A DNA stretch of 64,000 nucleotides from Pyropia yezoensis (taxonomy: Eukaryota > Rhodophyta > Bangiophyceae > Bangiales > Bangiaceae), in the NCBI GenBank assembly GCA_009829735.1, contig CM020620.1, positions 13,203,420 through 13,267,419 of the forward strand. Direction: 5' to 3'. Below, piece by piece: positions 40,681 to 52,200 of this stretch (position 1 is the stretch's first letter; the number at the start of each line of letters is the position of its first letter). The position numbers were made by a program, and so were the translations under genes. The notes below the pieces were generated by a model. That model had not been told where the DNA came from and made no database searches. It saw nothing but the letters and a program-made list of their open reading frames with translations.

Positions 40681-41440
40681 GTACGATGAGATTGTTCTCT
40701 AAATAATATTTTGAGGATCGGTTCGAGGTACCTATATAATGACCTCGGGGACCATGAAACCAACACTCGAGAAGCGCTGTGGTGGTGAGCCATATGTACA
40801 GTACAATAGTTTGAGAACGATGGAAGAAAGGAATACTGTCGATGTTTCCAGTCGGCGTGGTGGTAGGCTTCAATAGGGCCGGCTTCAATGAAGCCGGCTT
40901 CGTTGCCGGAAGCCATCAATGACGCGTCGGCGCCTAAGACGCCGTCGATGACAGTGGTAGGATGGCGCGTCGAGGAGTATGGCTAGCGCCTCCGCCATGC
41001 TCGCTGTTCCCGTTCGTGACAGGCTGGCGTTGATCTGCACACCCTTCCACCACTGGTCCGGTGCACGCGCTGTCACCGCCGCAGCCGCGACCGTCACCAC
41101 AGCCGCGGCCCCAACACTCCAGGCCGCATGCACTGCCGGTGCCCCTCCCCGTCCCGCCCCCCCAAGCACCCACCCCCCCCTTCCCCCCGAGCACAGCCAC
41201 CAACCCCGACCAGCACCAAGCTGAAGAGAGAGAGCAACAGATGGCACCCCAACCATGAACCAAGCTGGACAGCAGCGGGGGCCACCTCGACCCTCCACCA
41301 CAGCTGGTGAGACCGCAGCAGGGACGCGGCACTGTCGCAAACCTCGCAGATTGCCGCTCTCGACCCATTTCCAGCGCATCAAACTGCGTCGCTGTTGCGC
41401 CGCTCCCCGTTTCCGGCCGCCACCTCGTCCTCCTCCCCTG
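40681..41440. other. Intergenic, AT-rich then GC-rich
   Basis: The first 250 bp are AT-rich with CTATATAATG near 40732, which could be a TATA box. The remainder shows no supportable gene. Confidence 0.35.
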
Positions 41441-41452
41441 CTGCCATCCCCG

Positions 41453-41662
41453 CAGGCTCTTTCCCCGCACACCTCTGTGCGGCTATCAAACGGGTCGGGC
41501 GCCACCAGTGACTCCGTGGTGTCGGCCCAACCGCCGGCAGCTGACACCGCATCCCAGCAGGCTCTTTCTCCGCACACCTCTGTGCGGCTATTAGACGGGC
41601 CGAGCGCCACCCGTCACTTCGTGCTGTCGGCGCAACCGCCGGCAGCTGACACAGGCGCCGCA
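41453..41662 (+). repeat. 105-bp tandem duplication, in-frame 35-residue repeat
   Basis: Two copies starting at 41453 and 41558 (CAGGCTCTTTC..CGCACACC). The period is a multiple of three. The frame open from 41255 to 41893 reads QALSPHTSVRL...SAQPPAADT twice with substitutions. It may be part of a gene, but nothing else supports one. Confidence 0.7.
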
Positions 41663-41893
41663 ATCTACCAGCCGCCCCGGCCAGTGCCCATTGCACTCTG
41701 GGGTCGGACCCCACCCTTCCTCCTGACCACTGCTCGAGTTCTACATATCATCATCCGCCTTGAAGTCTCTTTCGAGGGATCTGCACGTCCGCGGTCCATG
41801 CTCAAACGCCTGCACTGCACGTCCTACCACGAGTCTTGGGGGTCCCCTGGCACCACCGCGCCATTAGCCGCTCCTCGGCAGGGGTCATTTTAA

Positions 41894-42660
41894 CCGACCA
41901 CGTGCCCCGCGGGCTCGCGGCGCATGCCCACCTTCAGAGGGATAACGCCGAGCTGCAGCGGTCGACTCACGAAATGGGCCGACCACGAGTCATGACCTAC
42001 GGTCCAAGCATGAGAGCAATCCAGTAACCCACTTTCAGGAGCACAGTGAATAACTATTGAGTAATATCCGCCATCAACACTTAGTCAACCTGCACGATGT
42101 GCATCGAGTGTCTCGGACAAAAGGGAACGACTGCCATTCTGTTGGTGTTGTAAAGTGCCAGCAAGGAGGTAGCTCTTTTGTTACTCCAACAGCATGACAG
42201 TTCTTCGGCGAGGCCTTCCCTCGAGTGTAGTCGGCCTGCGCCGAATAAAAACTGGACCGGCACGAGCGAGGTTACAAGATGACCTGCCGCTTGACAGATG
42301 AAATTGAAGAGGCAGCAGCAGACCATCACATGACGTTGTCTCTCTCGAGCGGCACTATTTGTAGTACAATGTGTGTGTATGACATCCTGTTGGGCTTGTG
42401 CTAGTTTCGTTGGAAACAGGATCTGAAAAGGTTTATTGGGCCACTTGCGAAAGATAGACTGATAGATAGTGGCTCATCTGCGGCGGGGAGACATTTTTCC
42501 GGTGGCAATGCGCCATTCACGCGCCTGGGGGTGCCGGCGCCAGCCAATGGCGGGGCTGCTAAGGGGAAAGGGAGGGAGGGAGGGGGGGGGGTACCCGCGC
42601 CAGCCAATGGCGGGGCTCCGCTCCAGCACCGCAACGGGGACCACCCATAGCAGCATCACC
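41894..42660. other. Intergenic region
   Basis: No supportable gene. Contains the direct repeat listed at 42537. Confidence 0.4.
42537..42617. repeat. 21-bp direct repeat containing CCAAT
   Basis: GCGCCAGCCAATGGCGGGG-CT at 42537-42557 recurs exactly at 42597-42617. CCAAT followed by GGCGGG suggests a promoter-like module; the target gene is unclear. Confidence 0.6.
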
Positions 42661-42689
42661 GCCAGGACGCCTAAACTTTAAATCAACTC

Positions 42690-43160
42690 AATACTCGTAC
42701 GCTTGACCAAAAGTGGTACGCTTGACAACCTGATTTAGAGATCAGCGAACGCGTACCAGCGTGTCGTCGTCTGCGAGCAAGCGACTTTTCCAAACTCGCC
42801 TGAATGAGCGTACTTTCCTCACGTATTTTTGTTCCATGATATCTGGCAAGCGTACTGTCAAAAAATTCCCGCAAATAGCGTACCTCAATCGTACTTTTTG
42901 GCAAAATGGTCAGAACTAAGGCTCATAAAGACTTCCTCAGTGCCCCAATTGTTCTCAATGCGGCTGGTTTGAGCCCGAAAAACGAAGTTAATTACGCAAT
43001 GGCCGTTATGTTTTGCCCGTCAGCGTACCTGGCAAAAGTACGTACTACATATATATGTCTGCGTACCAGGCACATTCGGAGATTCATCGGAGCGCATGTA
43101 CGCGTAGTACGCTAATAGAATACGCGCGTAATACGCTTGCGATGAGTACGCTTGGCAACC
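42690..43160. repeat. GTAC-rich AT island
   Basis: About 14 GTAC tetramers in under 500 bp, mostly as GCGTAC or GTACGC in both orientations, in an AT-rich block within GC-rich DNA. GTACGCTTGACAACC near the left end and GTACGCTTGGCAACCCC near the right end are direct, not inverted. It could be a non-autonomous transposon with subterminal repeats, or a regulatory array. Confidence 0.5.
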
Positions 43161-43323
43161 CCTGCTTTATATATGCGCCCCCCGTCTAGATATTGCAGCA
43201 TGACGACGGAGTGGGGACGTCGCGGAAGGTGGGGTGTGTGAACGCGGGGTATGTAGCTTGCGATGATACCATTCCACCACGGCGGATCCCCCCCTCCTAC
43301 TCCAGTCCCGCTTACCGGCACAG

Positions 43324-44460
43324 TCAGGGCGCCACTCCCCCGCCCTCCACCGCCGCCGCCGCCCGCACGGCCGCCACGCACCTAAACACGACGTCCGCCG
43401 CGGCAAGGCGCACCTCCACCTCGGCCTCGTCGACGTCGTGCCCGCCTTCAACGCGCCCCCACACGCCCGCCTGCCACGCCTCCTCCGCGCGCGCCGCCGC
43501 AATGGCCGCGTCGAGGGGCACAGCGCGGCGCCACAGCGCCAGCCCCACCAGTAGGCTCTTGGCCGCCCCCGCGGCGGTCTCCATTGCCGCCAGCTCCAGG
43601 TCGTCGAGCCCCCCGACCACCGCCGCGGCCGCTGCGACCGCCGCGGGTGGTTGGGTCACGCCCAGCATGACGCCCGGCTCCCCGACGGTGAGCGGGTTGC
43701 CGCCCAGGGCGGTGGGCGCCCACGCGAGAAAGGGCGCCCAGGCCGCCTCTTGGGTGGCGCGCAGCTCGGACGGGTGGCCCGCCCGGTACGCCGCCGCGTC
43801 GTCGGCAAACGTGTCGAGTAGCGAGGACACCATGCGGGGCCGAAAGACAGGCGCAGCGTCGAGGCCGGCCGTCACCAACCGGCACAGCGGCATGGACGAG
43901 GGCCGTACGCGGCCCGCCTGGGAGCCATACTCGGCGGCCAGGGCGGTCGCCAGTGGGAGGGAGGGCGTCGCAAGTGGCCGCCCGTGGGGGGTGAGCACCA
44001 GCGTCCCGTCAAGCGCAACGCCGTACGACGGGGGCGGGGAGGGTTCCGCTGCCGCTGCCGCTGCCGGGGGGGGGGGAGGCACCGCCACCACCGTGACGAC
44101 CTTGTAAAAAACGGTCGGCCCCAGGCCAGACAGGTCGGTGAGGCGCGCACGCGGGGGGGGGGCGGGGGAGGGGGGGGAGGGGGGGGGGGCGAGCGGCGAG
44201 GGAGTACCACCCGCCGTCGCCGCCGCCATTGCCGCCGCGGCAGACGATGGCGCGCGCGCCGGATGGGCCTGCCCAGCCGCCCGGGGCGGGGGCGGGGGCG
44301 GGGGAGGGGACGCCAGCCACCGCCGCGGTGCTGATGGCGTCGTCGCCGACTGCAAGCCAGAGGCTTTGCTGCCATCGGCCCCCGCGGCGGAGGCCGCGCC
44401 GCCGCGCCGCGCCACGGCGGCGGCGGCGGCGGCCGCGGCGGCGGCGGCTCGGCGCATCAT
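43324..44460 (-). CDS. ATP12-like mitochondrial F1-ATPase assembly chaperone
   Basis: 378 residues from the first of two adjacent ATGs. The frame is open upstream, but this start gives MMRRAAAAA...VARRGGAA, a good mitochondrial presequence. The mature part follows the ATP12/ATPAF2 pattern: FYKVVTVV, YGVALDGTLVLTPHGRPLATPSLPLATALAAEY (the L.TP...PLA signature), MPLCRLVTAGLD, DTFADDAAAYRA, RATQEAAWAPFLAWA, GLDDLELAAMETAAGAAKSLLVGLAL, EEAWQAGVWGRVEGGHDVDEAEV. In yeast Atp12p binds the F1 alpha subunit before assembly of the catalytic hexamer. A Pro/Ala-rich insert sits in the first beta strands. It ends at 43324 and is divergent from the plastid-targeted gene at 44969. Confidence 0.85.
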   Translation of the reverse strand: MMRRAAAAAAAAAAAVARRGGAASAAGADGSKASGLQSATTPSAPRRWLASPPPPPPPPRAAGQAHPARAPSSAAAAMAAATAGGTPSPLAPPPSPPSPAPPPRARLTDLSGLGPTVFYKVVTVVAVPPPPPAAAAAAEPSPPPSYGVALDGTLVLTPHGRPLATPSLPLATALAAEYGSQAGRVRPSSMPLCRLVTAGLDAAPVFRPRMVSSLLDTFADDAAAYRAGHPSELRATQEAAWAPFLAWAPTALGGNPLTVGEPGVMLGVTQPPAAVAAAAAVVGGLDDLELAAMETAAGAAKSLLVGLALWRRAVPLDAAIAAARAEEAWQAGVWGRVEGGHDVDEAEVEVRLAAADVVFRCVAAVRAAAAVEGGGVAP

Positions 44461-44968
44461 GGCGCACGAGGCCGCGAAGGCAAAGCCAGCAGCAAACGGA
44501 ACGAAACAAACAAACCAAAAAGGCCGAAGAGGGATGCAAACGCACAAAAAGCGCAGCGGGAGAGACCAATGAGCGGCTTCTAAGGGGGATGTGGGAGTGG
44601 AGGGGCGTGTGGCGGAGGCCGAGGCAGCGTGTCGGTGCAGCGCGACGGGGATCACACGCGAAGCAGCGACGAAGACAGAAAGCATCCTCTGCCGCGCGCC
44701 GTGGACGATGAGGGCCAACTGAACGATCGTCCCGATCGAGTGCACACCTGATCCGTCGCCGGCCGTTGGAGATTCAACCCCTCTGACCTGAGCTGCCCGA
44801 TGATCACCGCGCCGGCCCCCGCTACACTTGCCCCGCAATCATCTTCACCCTTCCCCTTCGACACATCCCAGTTCCTATCCGCCCCCTCCAGCTGCCGCGT
44901 CCCATAGTACGGGTTGGGGCTACTGCTGGTGGTGCACCTTGCAGCTGCGCCGCGACCCTTTTCACGCC
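44461..44968. promoter_or_regulatory. Shared divergent promoter region
   Basis: 508 bp between the ATG of the ATP12-like gene (minus) and the ATG of the plastid-targeted gene (plus). No TATA box is clear. Both products are organelle-targeted, so co-regulation is plausible but only inferred. Confidence 0.4.
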
Positions 44969-46618
44969 ATGGCTCCCTCCCTTCTCTGCCGGGCGTCGGC
45001 GTTTGTGCCGGCCGCGCCCGTTGGCTCGTCTGGTCTTCTGCCTGCCACCGCCGCGTCGACGACGGGCGCGCGCCCGGCGCGGACGCCGCTGGCGGTCCCT
45101 CGGCGGTGTCGGCGGCCATCCGCGGGCGCGGCTGCCCGCCCTGTGGTTGCGAGTGCGTTTTTTTGATCTTTGCGGGCGAGTTTTGACGTCTTGGGGGTCG
45201 GCTCGCGCGACCCCATGGTCGTATGGGGGGGGGCGAGCGATGGGGGACTAGACGTTGGGGGGGGCTCCGCTTGCGCTTGCTTCTCTGGTGATGGTTTTGC
45301 GCGGTCGCCCGGTTGCTGGCCCGCCGGCGCTCGGTTGCTGGCCCGGAGCGCCTTGGTGGCGCGCCGTCGGCGGCCGTCGTCGTCTGTGCGGCCTCTGTCT
45401 GTGGGACCCGCCTCAGCGTCATTGCAGCTGCCCGTTGCGGCTGCGCTGCGCTGCTAACTGGATGCCCTCCTAGCATTTGCACCCCTTTTTTTGCTTTCTA
45501 CTGTCCGCCCCTGGTGGGACTGACTGGGATGTGGTCCGGGCTTGCCTTTCCCCTTTCCTCGTACCCTTCAACCCTGGTGGTGTTGCTGTTATGGGTGACG
45601 CGACGACGCGCAGCAGCCACGGCCGAGAAGTTCTCTGAGGTCCGCTCCGTCAACCAAACCGGTGGCGGGTGGATTGTGCAGCTTGTTGCGACGAACGGGA
45701 AGAAGTCGCAGACTCGGTAGGTGCCATAGACGAGACTCGTTTCCGCTGCGGATGCTATTTCCGGCCTTGTAAACCCGCTGACGAGTCTTGCCGCGGTAGA
45801 GCATGCGGGGCGGGTCTGCTCTGCGGTGGCATTCGTGACGACGTCCTGATGCAGGCTGCTTGTGCACGCGGGGCCCTGTCCAATACTGAGAGCATCTTCA
45901 TGGCTCTCTTGCTGACATTGCTCTGGCGAACCTGTGCTGGGCGGCCTCTTGTTTGTCTTGCGTGCCTCTGGCTGGCGTGGCTGCTGTGCGTGTCGAATCC
46001 TCCGCAACGTCTGGGGGGTGTGCGGCACGCTCGTTCTGACTTCCACCGCCCCCCTGCGCAGCCACACGATCATAATCTCCAAGGAGGCGATGACACGCCT
46101 GACGGCTGACGGCACGCCTGTTACCCCTGGCATGCTGGCCAAGTACATCATGTCCTACCTGCTAAACATCAACGCCACTACCAACACAGAGGGCATGATT
46201 GAGTCGGACATCTTCCCCGTCAACTACTTTCCCATTCGGCAGGTACGTGCCATGCCATCCACACGGTGGGGTGCATACAGTCTTTGCCTCTGCTGCTCGG
46301 GCACAGTTCCCGCGCGCCTCACCGTTGTTTTCTTTCTCTTCGCCTCTATGGTGCGGCACTGCCGTACCAGCACGTGCCTTTTGTGGTAGGTTACTGCTCC
46401 TGCTGGCTCTGGTGCTGACTCTATCGTGCTTTGCTCCTTGTCCACACGAGAGACCCGCTGGTGGCCGTTGCGACCCCCCCTCCCCCGGCTGCCCCTTGCG
46501 TTCTCGCGCGCAATTTGCGGAACCCACGCGCTTCACTCCCGGACAGTTCCTGTTCTTTTACCCCGACTCGGAGGCCAAGCTTATCGAGATGATCAACAGC
46601 CAGGCGGTTGTTGCTTAA
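44969..46618 (+). CDS. Spliced gene for a plastid-targeted protein of unknown function
   Basis: Proposed exons: 44969-45152, 45614-45716, 46062-46242 and a last exon ending at the TAA 46616-46618. Exon 1 encodes MAPSLLCRASAFVPAAP..., rich in Ser/Ala/Arg with an early Phe, as in red-algal and glaucophyte transit peptides. Donors GTGCGT, GTAGGT and GTACGT and two GCGCAG acceptors keep one frame: TAEKFSEVRSVNQTGGGW, then HTIIISKEAMTRLTADGTPV and NINATTNTEGMIESDIFPV, then FAEPTRFTPGQFLFFYPDSE. The last junction should be just before TTTGCGG, but the genome reads GCGCAA there rather than GCGCAG, so that acceptor is unresolved or mutated. The mature part is about 130 residues, non-repetitive and not recognised. 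Confidence 0.55.
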
Positions 46619-47256
46619 AAGGTGTATCCCTTTGCAGTCTGGCCGAGGAGCGCCCCCACGGTCGGGTAGACCCGCCGCGTATGAAGGGGCTATCGCCCGC
46701 GTGTGAAGGGGCTATCACCCGCGTATGAAGGGGCTATCACTGCTGGCAGGCAGTTTGAGCGGGGCGGCGACAGGGGGGGGGGGAGGGCAGCATGGTGGGC
46801 AATGGCGACAGGGCGAGGGAGAGGGGGGGGGGGCGAGGGGGCGGGCGGGGGCCAGTCATCCAGCAGATTGGGCCATAGAGCTGTGCCACACGTCAGCGGT
46901 GCACAGCGGGGCTGAGAGCTCGTGATGCCAAAGCCGCCGTCACGGGGAGCGGCACCCACACGGGAATGGACCCGTCGGACCAGAGCGGACAGCAGCGAAC
47001 GTAGCCTGGCAGCACGGCTGGTCCCCGCACCAGGGCTGCTGCTCCGAGCAGGGGCCGCCTTTGACCGCCCAAGGTGGGCGTGCCGGGCGGGTCGGGTCAA
47101 CACCGACGCGGTGTGGGAGTCCACACGGCGCCCGCAATGACGGAAGCGGTGCACCCGCCCGCCCGTCGGGGCCACCAACCCACATCGCCACCCCATCGTC
47201 CCCAAGCCATTTCCGTCCCCGCGCCAGTGCCGAGGGGGAGCGCAGGGGGTCGGTAT
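46619..47256. other. Intergenic region between convergent genes
   Basis: G-rich stretch without a supportable gene; includes the 22-bp tandem repeat. Confidence 0.4.
46677..46742. repeat. 22-bp tandem repeat, three copies
   Basis: CGCGTATGAAGGGGCTATC-(A/G)CC repeated head to tail with one or two substitutions, directly downstream of the plastid-targeted gene. Confidence 0.85.
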
Positions 47257-47487
47257 TCAGGCCCCGAAAAAGTACTGGGCGGCGACGGCGGCGGCCACCC
47301 CGTCTCCCTCCTCTCGTCCACCCCAGTAGCTCACACACAGCTCCTCCCCACGCACGTGCGGCCGGGTGGTGGTGGCGGTGAGCACCCCAGCGGGGCCAAA
47401 CGTCCACGCCACCCCGGGGTTGGTGGGGTGGTGGTTGAACAGCGCCGCCCTCGCGTACAGGCCTGTGGCCACCCGCCTGTCGCCGCC

Positions 47488-47518
<31 letters not shown>

Positions 47519-49200
47519 CCGTCGCCGTCGCTGCCCCCGCCGCCGCTGCTGTCCGCGCCGCCCCGACCGCGCCCGCGCCCGTAACCGCCCCCAACTCCGG
47601 GGATGCCAATCGCGTTTGTGCGAGCAATGAGCAGCAGCCGCGCCAGCCGCACGACGGGGGGCAGCGCCACGGCGGCGGCCGGGGCGGCGGCGCCGCCAGC
47701 GGTGACGGCGCCCGCGGTGGCGCGCGGCCGCCCGGCCAGGGGGGGCAGCCGCCCCGCGGCAGCAACCACCACCGCGTCGAGGGTGTGGCCGAGCACCGCA
47801 CGCACGCCCGCCGCGGACGCCAGGTGGTCCACCTCGTGGGCGTCGAGCGCCTCGACGGCCGCGGCGGTCGACGGGGCGACCCCCCCCCCGACCACCGCCC
47901 AACGCCCGGTGGGGGGGGCGCGGGGGGGCGCCCCTGGTGGGGTGCTCAGCGCCCGTGCCGCCCGCACGGCCAGGCACACGCCCGGGGGGGCGGCCGCCCA
48001 AAAGGGGTCCCCACACTCGGCAGCGTGGTTTCCCCCCGCGGCGGCAGCCACCACCGCGCATGCCCACCCACAGTACGCCGCCCCACAGACGGCCGACGCG
48101 GTGCACGGCACGGCCGCGGCGGCACCGAGTGGCAACTCCCCGTAGCAGTGGTCACACACGGGGTCGGTGCCGGGGGAGACGGCCGCCACCGCCACCGCCG
48201 CGATGGGCGCCTCGACGAGAACGACCACACCCGCGGGGAGGGGGCGGGTGGCCACGACGCCACGGCCGGCGGCGCCGACGGGCGCCACCACCACCGCGTC
48301 GTCATCAACAGGGGGCGGGGCGAGGGTGCGCACGCCTGTGTTGATGCCTGTGCCAGGGCCGCCATCACTCGCAGCAGGGGCGGAGGCGGCCAGCGCCGGG
48401 CGGTCCATGGCGTCCCCCCTCCACACTGTCGCCGCCGTCGTCGCGTAGGTGGCAGCGGCCGGCAGCGCCGCCGCGCGACGCGCCGCGGCGGCCGCCACCC
48501 CCCCCGCCCCCGCCGCCGCCGCCAGCCGCACGGCGGTTGCGTAGCGGGCGGCGGCGGCGGCGGGCACGGCTGCCGCGGCCGCCGCGTCGGCGGCGCGGAG
48601 CGCCGCCTTGGCCCCGCCCACGCCGCCGCCCGCCGCCCACCCATACGCGACGAGGGCGTCGGCTTCGGCGGCGGCGAGCAGTGACGCCCGGCTGTGGGCG
48701 GGGGTGGGGGTGGGGGCGGGGGCGGCCGTGGACGCCCTCGTCCCCGCCGCCACCGCCGTCAGGGCGGTGGAGCGGTTGGTGGCGGCCGCCACAGCCGCGG
48801 CGGTGACGGCATCCCCCCGCTCCCTCCCCCCCGCACCCGCCCCTCTGCGACAGCCACGCAGGGCGCCGGTGTAGGCAGCGACCGCCGCCCACAGGTCCCC
48901 CCGGTGGTAGGCCGCGTTGCCCGCCGCCCGCGCGGCGTCCCCAGTAGTCGGCGTCATCGCCGCCGCCCCGCCCCCCACCCCCCCCTCCCCCGCCACCGCC
49001 CCATCCCCTGCCGCTGCCGCTGCCGCCGCCGCCACGGCCGGCGACGCGGCGGCGGTGGCGGCAAACGCGCCGAGCGCGGCCGCGACGGACGCTGGCGACG
49101 GCGGCGGCGCGGGGGGTGGGGGGAGCAGCGCCCGCGCGGCGGCAGAGAGGGCGGCCGAGGGGAGGACGTCGAGGAGTGCCGGCCACGCCGCGGGGGGGCG

Positions 49201-49235
<35 letters not shown>

Positions 49236-49237
49236 AT
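47257..49237 (-). CDS. SMYD-type protein (TPR-like, split SET, MYND finger)
   Basis: Putative lysine methyltransferase of the SET/MYND group. An N-terminal TPR-like region (AARAAGNAAYHRGDLWAAVAAYTGAL) recalls SMYD4. The first SET piece is GRGVVATRPLPAGVVVLVEAP. A complete MYND finger follows at about 48156-48011: CDHC, C-x5-C, C-x3-C, H-x3-C. The second SET piece has RTNAIGI, LYARAALFNHHPTNP (the usual NHSC-PN motif altered) and GEELCVSYWG. The frame stops soon after (AAQYFFGA), without the post-SET cysteines usual in SMYD proteins, so either the end is truncated or a 3' exon was missed. The ATG at 49237 is followed by a ~30-base C run; whether it is in frame depends on that run's true length. 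The upstream open frame to 49332 begins with GTG only. Confidence 0.7.
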
Positions 49238-52200
49238 GGCGACGGTGAGGGGGGTCCCCCCAACGAGGCCGACGGCGGGGCACGCTGCCTGACGTACCGG
49301 GGCCGCAGGGCGCCGCGCCAGGGCAGGCACACAACAGGCGCTCTCCTAGCGCGGCGGCGGCGGCGACGGCGGGCCGCCGCGGGCCGCCGCCGCCGTCGCC
49401 GCGGGCGGAAGCCGCACCGCAGCCGCGGAGGGGGACCGTGTCGCCGAGGGGTGACGACGCACGCCAGCGCCTCGCGTGGCCAGCCAGACCCGCGCTCCCC
49501 CCTCTCGCCCCCCTGCTAGTCGCACGCCGCCCTCCGTCGCCACCGCCGCCGCCGCCGCCACCGCCGTCGCAGCCGCCACAGCCGCCGCAGCCGCCACAGC
49601 CGCCGCCGCGGACGCCGCGCCGGATGGTGGTGCGGCGCCCAGAGAGCCGTCGTTCCTATCCAGGATTACAGAGGGGATAAGGAGGTAGCTAACCCCCCCA
49701 CCCCCTCCGTCACCACGGCGGCGGCGTCGTCGGCGGCGAACTAGAGCTCGCCAACGCGGAAGGGGGCGTGGGAAGGAGGACGACAACATTGAATGGCAGG
49801 CCAGGGAGAGAGGACGCGCTCGCTGGATACATGGCGAACTGACGCGCTGTACTTGAATGCACTTATCGACAGCGAGCCGGGGAAGACTTTGCCGAGGTCT
49901 CCAACCGATCCGATCGAATCCACCGCGGTCACCGGAAACCGCGCCACACACTCGCGCCTGTGCGACCGGACTGAACGCTGCGCAATCCAGTCACTGGCTG
50001 CGCCCCCCGCCGCACCACCCGCTGCTCCGCATCCCCCGTCGGGGCACGCTGCCCCACGACGGCAAACACTGTACGAACCGACGATACATCCGCCCCCCCC
50101 CCCCAGACATCCTCCGACCGCTGTGGCGTGGGGCGCTGCCCCACAGGGCACCCCGCCCCTCGGGCCAGCCCGACTCATACACTGGGCGCACCACCACACT
50201 GGCCGCCTCACCGCGCCGGCCCACTCCCCCCACCCTCAACCAAACCCCGCCCCTCCGCTGGGAACCCGCGCACCGCCGTTGCGCGCGGCGCGCGCTGCGG
50301 TCGCTGTTAAAAGCGTGGCCGCGCGCCGCGTAGACGCGGCGGTGGCGCGCGCTCGTGGAGCGCGTCCCCGGGGGTGCGCGGTGTCCCACGGGCTGGGGTG
50401 GGGGGGTGGGGGTGTCGGGGGGGGGGTGGGGTGGGGTGGGGGATTCACATTTCCATGTGTGGCGGCCCTGCCCCCCCGGGGGGGCAGGAGGGAGGGGGGG
50501 GGCCCCCGCGGCGATGCACGCGACGGCGCCCGCAACGCCGCCGCCGCCGCCGCCCGGCACGCCACATCTCTGGATCAATGGTGGGTGCGGCCGGACGAGA
50601 TTGGCAGTGCATACTGTAGGGAGTCCCTTTCATTCGTGGCGTTGCGGGGCTCTCTGCGGAGGGGGCGGGTGTTGCGGTCCTCAATCGTCCTTTGCTTTGC
50701 GGTGACATCCGCCCTCATCCGTGAGGGAATTGATGATAGCGAGGAGTCGCGGGGACGGGCGGGGGCTGCCCACCCCCACCCCCACCCGCACGAGGTGTTG
50801 TGTGGTGTGGGTGTGGGGGGGAATGGCGCACGATGCGGGGCTGATCATCCCGCCAACGGGTGGCCGCACCTCGGCTGGCGGTCCCCAACGCGGTGTCCCC
50901 TGCGGCGGTCAACGCCGCGCATCGTGTGGCCAATGATCCGAGGGCGGAGGGCGGCAGCGGCCGGGGATGATTCCCCCATTCCCCCGACCACCACCGCCGT
51001 GCTGGGCACCCTACGTTTGCACCCGCGGCGCAGCGCAAACGCACACGGGCCTGACACTGGCAACCAGCCCACCGCAGGGCGGCACCCCCCCCCCCCCCGA
51101 GCGAACGGCGGTCGCCGCCCCCGCCCCACCCCGCCTCGCCCGATGGATGCCCCGCCGCTCGGGCGGGTCGCCGCCAGGTTGGGGGGGTGGGGCTCTGTGC
51201 TGGCGGTTGGCGAGGCGCCTAGGCGGTCAGACTGTCTGGAAGTGACTTTGGCGACGGCAGAGCAGCAGAGGCCCATACGACAGGCGTTGCGTGAGGATAC
51301 ATACATACAAACTGCACATATGGTGCGATACCATCATCATCATGATGGTTTGACTCATCCCCCTGCGAGGCTGGACCATCCGTCCAGTGGTGGGCGGAGC
51401 AGCGGCGCTACGCGCGGGGCTGACCTGGGCGGGGGGCAAACGGGCGGGCCCGGGGCGGGCCCTTCACCACCACCACCACCACCACACACCACCACCACCG
51501 GCAGCGCCCGCCGGGCGGGGATCGGCAGGCATCGCGAGGAGGGGGGTGAAGCCACAACGCGGCACACACGCACTCACAGCCCCCCTCTGGCGGCTGACGG
51601 GGTGCCCCAGCCGTCGGCGACGGTTTTTCTATTTGGTATATCCCCCTTTGCCCATGGCAAAGGGGCGGTCCAGGGATGGTCTGACCGTGGGGCCGCCCCC
51701 CTCCCCCAGGGGGCGCCCCTTCCCCCCCCTCCCCCGGTCATCGGATAAGAATGATTCTTTGTCCTTCGTGCGGGTGACCCCAGCCCGACAGGCCGGCGGC
51801 GGTGGGCGGGGGGTGGCGCTTTCGCTGGGCGGCTTGTCCGTTTCTGGACGGAGAAGACAGCGGAGCGAGGGGGGGGGTCACGCATCGTGGGCGTGACGGA
51901 GCTCGGGCGGGCGAGGGCGGGGAGGGGTGGTGGTGGGCGTCGTTGTCGTGGCGCGGAGGAGCGAGCGAGTCCCTGGGGGAGCACCCGCGCGGCCGATGCG
52001 TATGTGGGCGGTTGCGTGGGCGCTCCTGCGGGCGGCCACGTGGGGCGGGGCGGTGGTGGGGTTGGGGAGGGAGCCTCGCCTTCCTCTCCTCCTCCTGGGA
52101 CGAAGGACCCACCGCCCCCCCCCCCAGCAGGCGGCGGGGAGCGTGTTGCCGGGGGAGGAAAGAGAGGGGTGGCAGGCCCTCTGCCGCGGCGGCGGAAAAA

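Noticed and set aside
49793-51748. 651-codon open frame as a gene
   Set aside because: Pro/Gly/Arg/Ala/His-rich, crosses G and C runs, has long competing frames on both strands and no motif; expected in such GC-rich DNA.
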